From Miscanthus floridulus (taxonomy: Eukaryota; Streptophyta; Magnoliopsida; Poales; Poaceae), in contig NC_089598.1 of NCBI RefSeq assembly GCF_019320115.1, positions 85,197,844 to 85,261,843 of the forward strand: a stretch of 64,000 nt of DNA, in the 5' to 3' direction. Of the stretch, positions 1 to 9,443 are shown piece after piece; within the stretch, counting starts at the first letter, position 1; each line of letters opens with the position of its first letter. Under the pieces are notes generated by a model, which had not been told where the DNA came from, ran no database searches, and saw nothing but the letters and a program-made list of their open reading frames with translations. The translations under genes were made by a program, and so were the position numbers.

Positions 1-195
1 CTGGCCCGAGCTGGTCGGGTAGATCTGTTGTGGGTAGTGGTTACCTACTCATTAGGTTGACTTTGAATTGAACTTACCAGAGCTAGGGTTTCAGCAAGTT
101 TGGCGCCGACCCGATCGATGGAGTTGAGCAGGTCGGTGTTGTCGATTTGCTTCCCTTTGTAGCGAGGAAGCGGACGATGGGTTGTCGGCGTGGCT
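1..195 (-). mobile_element. Gypsy element, internal region, left of the Sirevirus insertion
   Basis: This is the continuation of the minus-strand Gypsy element whose LTR lies at 13662-14131. The last five bases, TGGCT at 191-195, are one copy of the target duplication made by the Sirevirus. When the Sirevirus and one copy of the duplication are mentally removed, the minus-strand gag frame from 13641 runs on through this stretch without a shift until a TAG near position 47. The element continues past the window edge, so its other LTR is not visible. Confidence 0.7.
191..195. repeat. Target site duplication TGGCT, left copy
   Basis: TGGCT directly precedes the LTR start at 196 and matches 13362-13366 exactly, proving a single integration event of the whole element. 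Confidence 0.93.
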
Positions 196-511
196 TGAAA
201 GGATCAAGATGCCCAAGAGGGGGGGTGAATTGGGCTAATTCTAAATTTTCTTGCAATAATCAAATCCTACGGATAGCCCAATTAACCCCTTGTGCCTAAA
301 AAGTGTTTATATCAAACTAATGCACAACAACCTCGCAACCAACGTTCCAAACTTACTCTAGCAAGCAATTCTATGGATGTAAGACAAGTATTGAAATGCT
401 CAAAGTAAATACTCAAAGTAAGTGCTCAACGTAAATAGAGAGAGAAAGGAACGCGGCGATGTTTTGCCGAGGTATCGGAGAGTCGCCACTCCCCACTAGT
501 CCTCGTTGGAG

Positions 512-558
512 CACCCGCGCAAGGGTGTAGCTCCCCCTTGATCCGCGCAAGGATCAAG
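512..558 (-). other. Paired stem-loops in R/U5, 3' LTR copy
   Basis: In sense orientation, CTTGATCC-TTGCGC-GGATCAAG (558-537) is followed after eight bases by CACCC-TTGCGC-GGGTG (527-512). Both stems carry the same six-base loop, with the self-complementary core GCGC. The functional copy in the RNA leader is 12092-12138. Confidence 0.6.
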
Positions 559-916
559 TGCTCTCTACGGGTTGATTCTTCGACACTCCGTCGCGGCGAA
601 TCACCCAAAACCGCTCACAACTTGAGTTGGGTCACCCACAAGCTCCGCCGGGTGAACACCAAACTCCCAATCACCACCAAGCCGTCTAGGTGATGGCGAT
701 CACCAAGAGTAACAAGCACGAACTCTCACTTGACCACGCGAAGCCTAATGAGAAGATGGATGCACACTTTTGCTACTCTTGATTTGCTAGTGAGGCTACT
801 CTCTTGGATTCTCAAATCACAAACACCTCACTAGGACCTTGCTCTTCTTGGCACTCACAAACGTGTTTCTCAGCTGTTGGAATGAGCAAAAGATACTCCA
901 CTCACGAGTGGACCTT

Positions 917-927
917 CTATTTATAAG
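917..927 (-). promoter_or_regulatory. TATA-like box in 3' LTR of element 1
   Basis: Sense strand reads CTTATAAATAG. It marks the likely U3/R border. The same box occurs at 12497-12507 in the 5' LTR, and a TATAAATA at 52504-52511 in the related element 2. Confidence 0.6.
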
Positions 928-962
928 CCAGCCTGAAAAACGAACCGTTATGAGCTTCTGCG

Positions 963-1340
963 GGACGACCGGACGCTCCGATCGTGATGACCGGACGCTC
1001 CGGTCAGTTCAACCCGCGAACCAGTATTAAAGAGTCGACTGGACGCTGGCAGGGTCCGGTCAGCACTGACCGGACGCGTCCGGTCGCATAAAACCCTTAC
1101 TGGAACCTTACTGGACTCGACCGGACGCTGAACCCTCAGGGTCCGGTCAGCACTGACCGGACGCGTCCGGTCACTCTTTCCCAAGTCTGGACCCTTACTG
1201 GAATCGACCGGACGCTGGCCCTCAGCGTCCGGTCACATGACCTTCCAGCGTCCGATCACACCAGACTTGTTCACTTCAGTCAAATGAACTGACCGGACCC
1301 TGCGGCCAGCGTCCGGTTGCACCGGAGCCAGCGTCCGGTC
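963..1340. repeat. Array of GACCGGACGC palindromes in the LTR
   Basis: More than ten copies of the half-sites GACCGGACGC and GCGTCCGGTC in alternating orientation. Two copies join into the perfect 18-bp palindrome GACCGGACGCGTCCGGTC (1068-1085 and 1155-1172). The array lies upstream of the TATA in transposed sense, i.e. in U3. It is rich in CpG and in CCGG/CCG sites. Sireviruses are known for conserved palindromic LTR motifs; I have not checked that this is the published motif. Confidence 0.9.
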
Positions 1341-1781
1341 AGTGTTTGACCCTCCATTCACTTCCAACTTTCGAACATATGTGAATGAAGTTTGCTCCAA
1401 AGGATCTTAGGCATTCATAGGAGCTACCTAGAGCTAGTTTTAACAAGTGTGCACCACACCTAACTCACTAGACTCAACTAGGTCAAGCTACCCGTTCATA
1501 CCCCCCTTCATAGTACGGCCAAAGGAAAAAAACAAAGTCCTAAACTACTCTAAGTGTCTCTCCAACTCCAATTGACACTTAGAACTAGTTATCCTTAACC
1601 TTGTCGTCCATCCTTTGAAAACCGAAACGATTTCCATCGTAGGGGCATGATAACCTCGATTTCCCAATCGATCTCCATTACCATGACCTAACTTAATTGC
1701 CTCTGCAAAACACATGTTAGTCATAGTAACTTTGTATTGACATTAATCACCAAAATCCAACTAGGGGCCTAGATGCTTTCA

Positions 1782-1796
1782 ATCTCCCCCTTTTTG
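1782..1796 (-). promoter_or_regulatory. Polypurine tract next to the 3' LTR of element 1
   Basis: Sense strand CAAAAAGGGGGAGAT directly abuts the 3' LTR start. This is the expected primer site for plus-strand DNA synthesis and fixes the element's orientation. Confidence 0.9.
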
Positions 1797-1856
1797 GTGA
1801 TTGATGACAATACCACCTCGAGTATGTTATGGAGTGAGGTTTTTGACGAGCTTGGT

Positions 1857-1907
1857 TCATATAAGCTTTTGTCAATAAGAACAAAAGAGTTAGTCAAGCT
1901 TATATGA
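1857..1907 (-). other. Conserved hairpin upstream of the polypurine tract, element 1
   Basis: Arms TCATATAAGCTT (1857-1868) and AAGCTTATATGA (1896-1907) are perfect 12-bp complements. An inner CTTTTGT/ACAAAAG pair can extend the stem instead of the AAGCTT part. The same arms occur in element 2 at 63182-63232 with a different loop. Confidence 0.6.
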
Positions 1908-1965
1908 CCCAAGCCAACACAATGTACTCAAAGGATATGAATTAAGCATGAGTACAAATAACAAA

Positions 1966-2011
1966 GCTCATTTGCTTCGAAATATAAGCGCGGAAGCAAT
2001 AGCAAATGAGC
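1966..2011 (-). other. Second conserved inverted repeat near the 3' end, element 1
   Basis: GCTCATTTGC (1966-1975) pairs with GCAAATGAGC (2002-2011). Element 2 has the same 10-bp arms at 63080-63089 and 63114-63123. In element 1 one arm is copied again at 2108-2117 by the 106-bp tandem duplication. Confidence 0.55.
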
Positions 2012-2188
2012 ATTACCCAAGTGATATGACATATAGATAAAGCAAAGTAGAAGTCACACATATCAAATATCACAACCATGTATCGAAATATAAGCGCGGA
2101 AGCAATAGCAAATGAGCATTACCCAAGTGATATGACATATAGATAAAGCAAAGTAGAAGTCACACATATCAAATATCACAACCATGTA
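1977..2188. repeat. Exact 106-bp tandem duplication
   Basis: Units 1977-2082 and 2083-2188 are identical base for base, starting TCGAAATATAAGCGCGG and ending CAACCATGTA. Element 2 has a single copy of the matching stretch. Identity of the units suggests a very recent duplication, before or during the last transposition. Confidence 0.9.
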
Positions 2189-2309
2189 GATAGCACTATC
2201 ACATATATATAATAGTATGCATGAAAGTAAACACACGAATGCATAAGTAATAGTGTATCACACAAATAAAACTCCAAATGTATATAATAAGCTAATACTA
2301 TATAACTAG

Positions 2310-2368
2310 CTCCCCCTAAATGTAGCTCCCCCTGAGACTACATACTCGTACACCCTCTCCCCCTTTGG
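2310..2368 (-). promoter_or_regulatory. Cluster of extra polypurine tracts, element 1
   Basis: Three more G-rich purine runs in sense orientation, CCAAAGGGGGAGA (near 2356-2368) and two AGGGGGAG runs (2326-2333, 2310-2317), lie between the end of the envelope-like frame and the LTR-proximal tract. Multiple polypurine tracts are a described feature of Sireviruses. Element 2 has the matching set at 62831-62890. Confidence 0.7.
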
Positions 2369-2384
2369 CGTCAAACACCAAAAC

Positions 2385-4799
2385 CTAGGGCGGGGCTGCA
2401 GCGGACGTGCCGGGCGCTGAAGAACGTGGGGCAAGTTGGAACTGGGCACCATCATCATCTGACCCTGAGCTCTGAACTGACTGACCCTCTGTGGCAGGAA
2501 GTGTCGCTGAAGCGATCTGGGTCTGAGCTGGGGCTGGTGCTGCCTGTGAAGCTGTAAGTATGTCTATGGTAGGATCGGACGAGGCGACAGACGAGGGGAG
2601 CCTCTGAGTAGTCACTGCGACTGGATCTGCTGTAGATGGACCGGCGGTATGCATATGAGGCGGAGTAGGCATGCCGGTCAACTCGCTGAAGGAAGCTCCA
2701 AGACTCCTGGAGACTGACGTCTCAGGCACGAATAGCGAGGAAGACTGCTCTGGTGTGAAGCCCGTCTGAAATGGAGTGAACTGCGGGGCTACCACGGGTG
2801 AGGCTAACCACTGGGACACCTGTATGGGCGGTGAAGCAAACTGAGCTGGAGGCTGTCCCTGACTCTGGAGCCCACTGGGCTGTACTGCTGAAGTCGTCGA
2901 AGTGGTGGGAGGCTGTGCAAGCTAGGGCGAAGGCTGTGGCAGTGGGACACCAATAGCTGTCACTACATGCTGCATGAATCCCATGAGCTGCTGCTGCATA
3001 AGTAACTGCTGGTGCTGAAGAAGCTGCTGCTGCCGCTGAAACTCGTCCTGACGAGCCTGAAACTGTGCGAAGTTGGCAGCTGTCTCCTGTGCCTGTCGTG
3101 TCTGATCCTGCTGCATCTGCTCAAGAATGGCAATGAGAGCGGGGTCTGTCTGTGGAGCAGGTGGAGCAGAACTGGAGCTACCGGCCTCTGCATCATGTCT
3201 GCGTGGAGGCATCTGAGGTATAGGCTGGTAGTCGTCGTCAGAGCTGTCACTGTACTCGCTCACCTCCTGCTGTGCCTCTAGCTCCTCCTCCTCAGTGGCT
3301 GCAATCCCTCTGATGATCTCATCCTGCTGAGCTGCAGACTCTGGCACGTCGGGGCGACGACTAGGCTGACTGGGTGCCTAAGGAGTGGCGTGTCTGATCC
3401 TCTGTGACAGGTTGTAAGCCGGGAACTCTGTAGTGGCACCTGTATACTCATCCATCATGCCAGGGGGCTTATCAAGCACAACCCTGCGGATGAGGAACGT
3501 GATCCAGTGAGCATAGGGAAGCTGCCTGCGACCCTTGAATCCCTCAGCTATAGTATCCTCCATCTCTGAAAGAAGGAGGTCCCAGATGTCAAACACTGTC
3601 ATCTGCATGATGGCATTGAGAAGCCAGAGCTGTAAGCGAGTCAGGCCCTCCCTGTATCCCAACCTGGGAAGCAGTGTCCTCCTGATGATGGCCTCTAGTA
3701 TCCTCGCTGTAGGAGTCAAGTCACTGGGGTTCCTGCTCGACCCCTCTCCAAACGGCTCCTTGAAGCAATGCCACACTAAATCTGTAGGGGGCACCTGCCC
3801 TCCATGAGGACGCCTGGGAGGCTCCTGATGTCCATAGCACACCTCATGCATCTTTACAGGCTGCTCCTGTAGTCTCAGTATCTCCCTGACTCTGCCACTA
3901 GTCACTCTGTAGTCTTTGCCTTTGAAAGCAAAGTGAATGAATCTGTGATGAGGATCAATGTAGAGCGAGGCATAAAACTGACGGACCCAAGAAGGTACAT
4001 ATATGCCCGTCCGTCCAATCAAATCTGTCAGTCCTGGCAAATATGACAAGTATTGCCGAATGCCCTCTCCGGCTGCTGCCACAATGGACTCTATCTGACA
4101 GACCCTCTGTGATCTGAACACTGCCCCACTGTTAAGATATGCATTGTAGAAATCCTCATGCAGTGGCGTGTAGAACCCCTCAGCTGCTCTCTCATCCCTC
4201 CTCGAAGGAAACCAAACCTCAAACTCAACAAACCGCAGCTGCTGAACCTGCCTGGCTGTAGCGGCCCTCAAGTCGAGGTGAACCACTGGAGGCGGACCCT
4301 GTGGTCTGGGCGGAGGCCGTGAACCCCTGCGCTGTGTAACTGGCCTCGGTGGAACTGCAGCACTGGTACGACTCGAGCGGCGTAGCTGAGGTGCCGACTC
4401 GGTCTCCTGACTCTCCTGAGTCTCCTGGGCTGGCTGAGACTCTGCTGGTGGGGGCTGCTGCTGTGCTGACGGACCTTCCTCAATGGCGACCCATCATCCT
4501 GCAAACATGGCAGTCCCAGCTGGACTACCGTGACGACGCTCAACCTCCTCAATCGCAGCTCTGAGTGCTGGTGAAACTGGCTGATCTGCAATGACAACTC
4601 CGCTGCGGGCACCACCTCTCTCGGCACGCTCTGCAGCCTCTGCAACAGCTGCTGCTCTCGCTGTCTCTGCGTCGGGGTACTTCCGCTTCTTGGATGTCAC
4701 CTGCTTGGTTGACTTGCCCTTCGATCCGGCTGGCTGGCGAGGCGGGGGCCTCCGATCATCATCACCAGGGCCACCACCAACGTTCTTGGTGCGAGCCAT
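2385..4799 (-). pseudogene. Envelope-like third frame of Sirevirus element 1, three in-frame stops
   Basis: One continuous frame of 805 codons from an ATG at 4799 to a TAG at 2385-2387, interrupted by TGA (4494-4496), TAG (3378-3380) and TAG (2922-2924) but never shifted. The start is chosen because element 2 has the matching MAHVKN start at 60354. Order: basic, Lys/Arg-rich N-terminus with a possible nuclear signal (codons about 20-45); Pro/Gln-rich linker; a folded domain (about codons 180-420) with the FYTPLHEDFYNAYLNSG and PTDLVWHCFKEPFGEG stretches; a Gln-rich, coiled-coil-prone part; a Ser/Thr/Pro-rich tail. The folded domain resembles the plant envelope-like/putative plant transposon protein family. 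I see no clear signal peptide or membrane anchor, so an envelope role is doubtful. The TGA fits an Arg CGA codon (element 2 has CGA there); at least the second TAG is shared with element 2 (62257-62259). Confidence 0.75.
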
Positions 4800-6181
4800 C
4801 TGAACAGACAAGATGGTGAACTGCCGCTGATGAAGATCAACTGTCAAACTGCCGCTTTCGAGGCTTGGCCTCGATCCTTACTCGCGAGCTTGGCTCCGAG
4901 TTGACTGCCAACTGCCAGACGAAACACAACGGAACCGACCCGCTGCACGATAGAATAGATGGATATACAAATAAATACCATATGTCTAATAGATGCGAAA
5001 CCCTAATAGAGAAAGCAATGTAGATGCGAATTTGAATCGAGTGGCTTTCTACCTGACGATCAGCGATCCGAGAAGAGATAAGATATCACGTGGGGGATCC
5101 TCGGAACCGGGCTAGGGTTAGGTCAAGTGCCCTGAATGCAATGGGGAATCAGTGCGATTAGAATTTGATCTAGGTCACAATTGGAGATTAAGATTGAAAC
5201 ACAAAGCTTGCCATACCAATCAATGGAAGGAAAGGGCAAGAGCACTTGGCGAAGACCGGCAGCCTTGGCAACGATCGACTGGCGGAGCTTGGGCGCGAGG
5301 AGGCCGGCGAGATGCGGAGCAGGCGTGGTGGCTCGGCTGCGGGCTTGGCTGGAGCGCGGCTAGGCAGTGGCGGCTACTCAGGCTAGAGATTGGGCGCGAG
5401 GAGGTGGCGGCGCTGGTTAGGTCAAAGAAGAGGAACACGGCTCGGATAAATAATCCCCCAAACGCGACAGAAAAGGAAACCGAAAAGAGACGAAGTCGTG
5501 CGAGATCCACTGACCGGACGCTCCGGTGGTAGCGACCGGACGCTACCACCCAGCGTCCGGTCGATTCCAGAGAGGTCCAAATCCTCTGGAATCGGGACCG
5601 GACGTGTCCGGTGGTCTATGACCGGACGCAGGCAGGGTCCGGTCAAAATAACTTGTCCTTCCTTGATCGATCGGACGCTGAACCCTTCCTGACCGGACGC
5701 ACAGACGCAGCGTCCGGTCACTCCTTCATCAGCAGTTCACCTCCTGTGAACTGACCGGACGCTGGACAGCAGCGTTCGGTGCAGCGTCCGGTGCACCTTT
5801 TCCAGCAAACCTTCAACCTTCCTTCGCGCTGCCTGTTCCCAATCAAGTCCCAACTTGAATAAGAGCCAAATAAACACCAATTGGGACTGATGTGAGTGAC
5901 CTCTCTCAAACCCTCATATTTTTCAAAATATTTTGCCTTAGGCTATAATTCTTTTTGAGGAAATAGGCAACAAAAGGGCAAATGGAACAAAACGACAAAA
6001 ACAACATTCATGCATATGTAATACTTGTAAGTAAATCTAGTTGCTTGTCAAGTTTGATCCAAGGTTAAGCTTCTTCACACGCTTTTCGGCGGTTATCTTA
6101 ACCATGTTAGACAAGCCCTATATGCATTGCCACAAATTAAACATGTTGTATATTACAATGAATGCAAGGGACAACACAAGC
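4800..6181 (-). other. Non-coding gap between pol and the envelope-like frame, element 1
   Basis: About 1.4 kb with no supported gene. It holds a palindrome array (5509-5785). Just after pol, around 6040-6120, it holds a stretch with AAGATAACCGCCGAAAAGCG that is well kept in element 2 (58987-59070). It may carry signals for expressing the third frame, as that frame has its own ATG rather than a read-through junction. Confidence 0.6.
5509..5785. repeat. Internal array of GACCGGACGC/GCGTCCGGTC palindromes
   Basis: About ten half-sites of the same motif that fills the LTRs, here inside the element between pol and the third frame. Examples are GACCGGACGCTACC near 5534 and AGCGTCCGGTCGATT near 5553. 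Element 2 has a matching array at about 59307-59608. Confidence 0.85.
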
Positions 6182-9100
6182 TCAATTTTTAGTGAAGTTA
6201 CTAAAATCAAGTACATTGAGCTCATTCCGCAATCTACAAAATGTAGCCTCATCTAGCGGTTTAGTGAAGATATCCGCTAATTGATCTTCGGATCTTACAC
6301 CTTCTAGTGATATATCATTTTTAGCTACATGATCTCTTAGAAAGTGATGGCGGATATCTATATGCTTGGTGCGAGAGTGTTGAACCGGATTATTTGCAAG
6401 TTTTACCGCACTTTCATTATCGCACAGAAGAGGAACTCTCTCTAGAACTACTCCATAGTCTAGTAAAGTTTGTTTCATGTATAATATTTGTGCACAACAA
6501 GCACCCGCGGCAATGTATTCCGCTTCGGCGGTGGACAAAGCCACACTATTTTGTTTCTTGGAGGACCAAGACACAAGAGATCTACCAAGCAAATGGCACC
6601 CTCCGGATGTGCTCTTTCTATCAACTTTGCATCCGGCGTAGTCCGAATCGGAATAGCCAATTAATTCAAATAAAGCTCCTTTGGGATACCAAAGGCCAAT
6701 GCTTGGTGTGTGCTTAAGATACCTAAGGATTCTTTTTACGGCAATTAAATGTGTTTCCTTAGGACTAGCTTGAAATCTAGCACACATACACACACTAAAC
6801 ATGATGTCGGGCCTAGATGCGGTTAAATATAACAAGCTACCAATCATAGAACGGTAGAGAGTTTGATCAACCGAGTTACCTCCCTCATCTAGGTCGAGAT
6901 GTCCATTGGTAGGCATTGGGGTCTTGATTGGCTTACATTCATCCATCTTGAATCTCTTGAGAAGATCTTTTGTGTATTTCTCTTGAGAGATGAAGATGCC
7001 TTCCTTCATTTGCTTGACTTGAAAACCAAGAAAGAATGTAAGCTCACCAATCATTGACATCTCGAACTCCTTAGACATCAATTCACCAAATTCTTTGCAT
7101 GAGTCTTCATTTGATGATCCAAAGATGATATCATCAACATATACTTGACAAATGAAGATATGCCCATCAAGCTTCTTGGTGAATAGTGTGGTGTCGACCT
7201 TCCCAATGGTGAAGCCCTTCTCAATAAGGAAATCCCGAAGGCGCTCATACCAAGCTCTTGGGGCTTGCTTAAGCCCATATAGTGCCTTGGACAACCTATA
7301 AACATGATTAGGATATCTAGGGTCTTCAAACCCGGGAGGTTGATTAACATAGACTAGTTCATTAATAAAGCCATTTAAGAATGCACTTTTCACATCCATT
7401 TGATATAGTTTCATTTCATGATGTGATGCATATGCAAGAAGGATACGGATGGCTTCTAATCTTGCAACCGGTGCAAAGGTTTCTCCAAAATCTAAACCTT
7501 CAACTTGAGAGAACCCCTTTGCTACTAGTCTTGCCTTGTTCCTCACAACAACACCTTGATCATCTTGCTTGTTGCGGAACACCCACTTTGTTCCAATGAC
7601 TCTTGCACCTCTTGGTCGCTCTTCAAGATTCCAAACTTCATTGCGTTTGAAGTTGTTCAACTCTTCATGCATGGCATTGATCCAATCCGGATCTTTAAGA
7701 GCTTCTTCTACTTTGGTAGGCTCATAGCAAGAGACAAAAGAGTGATGAGCAATAAATGAAGTAAGTTTTTGGGATCGAGTCATCACTCCCTTTGTTGGAC
7801 TCCCTATGATGAGATCTTGAGGATGATCTTGTAGGAGAGGTGTATTTCTTCTATTGACCACTTGAGGAGGAGGTTGTGGAGCATCAACATCTTGTGCTTG
7901 TACCACCATTTGCTCATGGGAGATATGAGTATCTTCATTTTCTACTCTCCCAACTTTTTCACCATCTTGTGGTACATTTGATGAAGAGGGTTGGTTAGTG
8001 ACTTGTACACCATCTTCATCATCTTTTGGCTTGATGTCTCCCACCGGAATATTCTTCATAGCCTCCCTCAATGGTTCATCACCTACATCATCAAGATTCT
8101 CATGTGCTCCTTGGGAGCCGTTAGATTCATCAAATTCCACATCATATGTTTCTTCAACCAAGCCGGTGGCATGATTAAATACTCTATATGCTTTGGACTT
8201 CAATGAGTAACCAACAAGAAAGCCTATATCACAACGCCTTTGAAACTTCCCTAGGTGTTGCCGCTTCTTGTAGATGTAGCACTTGCAACCAAACACCCTA
8301 AAGAAGGAGACGTCCGGCTTCTTCCCATTGAGCAACTCATATGGTGTCTTGACAAGGAACTTTTGAAGAAATAGGCGGTTGGATGCATAACATGCGGTGT
8401 TGATTGCTTCCGCCCATAGAGCTTCGGGGGTGTTGTACTCATCTAGCATTGTCCTTGCAAGAGTGATTAAAGTCCGGTTCTTCCTCTCAACTACACCATT
8501 TTGTTGAGGAGTATAGGTTGCGGAGACTTCATGTTTGATTCCAACTTCATCACAATAAGCTTCTATGTTTGTGTTGTCAAACTCTTTGCCATTGTCACTT
8601 CTTATCTTCTTGAGCTTCACTTCAAATTCATTTTGAGCTCTCTTGGCAAACTTCTTGAAACAAGATGCAACTTCGGATTTGTCATGAAGGAAGAACACCC
8701 ATGTATATCTTGAATAGTCATCCACAATCACAAGACAATAGAGATTTCCTCCCAAACTCTTGTATGTTGTTGGTCCAAATAAATCCATGTGTAGAAGTTC
8801 TAGCACTCTTGTGGTTGACATGAAAGCTTTGGTTGGATGAGTGTTTGCAACTTGCTTGCTGGCTTGACACGCACTACAAAGCTTGTCCTTTTCAAACTTC
8901 ACATCCTTCAACCCTCTCACCAAATCATTCTTCATAAGCTTCTTGAGTGAGCTCATTCCAACATGAGCAAGTCTTCTATGCCATAGCCAACCAAGTGTTG
9001 TTTTGGTGAATAGGCAAGTCTTCAAGTTTGCATCTTCGGAGGTGAAGTCAACTAGATATAAGTTGTTGTATCTAAATCCATTGAATATCACTTGATTGTC

Positions 9101-9409
9101 ATCTAATTTGGATACAACAACCTCCTTTTCGGTGAATAGGCATTGAAAGCCAAGATCACACAATTGCCCAACGGATAGCAAGTTGAAGCTCAATGAAGCA
9201 ACATAGAGCACATTGGAGATGGAATGATCATTTGATATTGCCACTTTGCCCAATCCTTTAACCTTGCCCTTTGAATTATCTCCAAATGTTATTTTCTCTT
9301 GTCCATCTACCTCTTCATCTAGTGAGGTGAACATACGAGGATCACCGGTCATATGTTGAGTGCAACCACTATCAATAACCCAATGACTTCCACCGGTCTT
9401 GTAGTTCAC
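6182..9409 (-). CDS. pol: Copia Pol polyprotein of Sirevirus element 1
   Basis: An open frame of 1075 codons. Domains in order: aspartic protease ([11 protein letters not shown], residues about 10-20); integrase zinc-binding region ([10 protein letters not shown] ... CSACQ); integrase core with [16 protein letters not shown] and NGVVERKN supplying the D, D and E residues (first D near 207); reverse transcriptase with [13 protein letters not shown] and the catalytic YVDD near 757; RNase H with GYSDSDYAG (about 918) and [10 protein letters not shown]. This order (integrase before reverse transcriptase) is Copia. It acts in virus-like particles and in nuclear integration. The first codon given is GTG: there is no ATG here, and the frame is the same as gag but separated from it by TGA and TAG, so expression probably needs recoding or processing at the junction. 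No internal stop or frameshift. Confidence 0.95.
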   Translation of the reverse strand: MNYKTGGSHWVIDSGCTQHMTGDPRMFTSLDEEVDGQEKITFGDNSKGKVKGLGKVAISNDHSISNVLYVASLSFNLLSVGQLCDLGFQCLFTEKEVVVSKLDDNQVIFNGFRYNNLYLVDFTSEDANLKTCLFTKTTLGWLWHRRLAHVGMSSLKKLMKNDLVRGLKDVKFEKDKLCSACQASKQVANTHPTKAFMSTTRVLELLHMDLFGPTTYKSLGGNLYCLVIVDDYSRYTWVFFLHDKSEVASCFKKFAKRAQNEFEVKLKKIRSDNGKEFDNTNIEAYCDEVGIKHEVSATYTPQQNGVVERKNRTLITLARTMLDEYNTPEALWAEAINTACYASNRLFLQKFLVKTPYELLNGKKPDVSFFRVFGCKCYIYKKRQHLGKFQRRCDIGFLVGYSLKSKAYRVFNHATGLVEETYDVEFDESNGSQGAHENLDDVGDEPLREAMKNIPVGDIKPKDDEDGVQVTNQPSSSNVPQDGEKVGRVENEDTHISHEQMVVQAQDVDAPQPPPQVVNRRNTPLLQDHPQDLIIGSPTKGVMTRSQKLTSFIAHHSFVSCYEPTKVEEALKDPDWINAMHEELNNFKRNEVWNLEERPRGARVIGTKWVFRNKQDDQGVVVRNKARLVAKGFSQVEGLDFGETFAPVARLEAIRILLAYASHHEMKLYQMDVKSAFLNGFINELVYVNQPPGFEDPRYPNHVYRLSKALYGLKQAPRAWYERLRDFLIEKGFTIGKVDTTLFTKKLDGHIFICQVYVDDIIFGSSNEDSCKEFGELMSKEFEMSMIGELTFFLGFQVKQMKEGIFISQEKYTKDLLKRFKMDECKPIKTPMPTNGHLDLDEGGNSVDQTLYRSMIGSLLYLTASRPDIMFSVCMCARFQASPKETHLIAVKRILRYLKHTPSIGLWYPKGALFELIGYSDSDYAGCKVDRKSTSGGCHLLGRSLVSWSSKKQNSVALSTAEAEYIAAGACCAQILYMKQTLLDYGVVLERVPLLCDNESAVKLANNPVQHSRTKHIDIRHHFLRDHVAKNDISLEGVRSEDQLADIFTKPLDEATFCRLRNELNVLDFSNFTKN

Positions 9410-9443
9410 CTACACACAAGAGATTCAAGCTTTAGGGATCCAA
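9407..9443 (-). promoter_or_regulatory. Gag-pol junction with two in-frame stops
   Basis: In sense orientation gag ends with TGA (9427-9425), then four codons, then TAG, then GTGAACTAC of pol, all in one frame. The stretch TCTCTTGTGTGTAG followed by GTGAAC is shared exactly with element 2. The T-rich run ending TGTAG/GTG looks like a 3' splice site, but the nearest donor-like AAG/GTGAAG lies only about 54 bases upstream, short for a plant intron. The mechanism is open. Confidence 0.5.

Larger units (their letters stand above)
196..1781 (-). repeat. 3' LTR of Sirevirus element 1
   Basis: 1586 bp. On the plus strand it starts TGAAAGGATC and ends GATGCTTTCA, so in sense orientation it is TGAAAGCATC...GATCCTTTCA. 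It is bordered on the right by the polypurine tract and on the left by the TGGCT duplication. It contains palindromes of the GACCGGACGC type (about 963-1340), a TATA-like box at 917-927 and two stem-loops at 512-558. Short frames inside it (426-608, 948-1184) recur in both LTRs because the DNA is repeated; I see no sign that they are genes. Confidence 0.95.

Noticed and set aside
426..608. A 60-codon minus-strand frame present twice (also 12006-12188)
   Set aside because: Both copies are the two LTRs of one element. The frame spans the leader stem-loops, and element 2 does not keep it as a clean frame.
963..1340. CRISPR-like array
   Set aside because: Repeats alternate in orientation with irregular spacing and occur in a plant LTR; there are no unique spacers of constant length.
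3378..3380. Programmed UAG read-through of the SIRE1 kind
   Set aside because: The bases after the TAG codons do not fit the CARYYA context, and the stops lie inside the third frame, not between pol and env.
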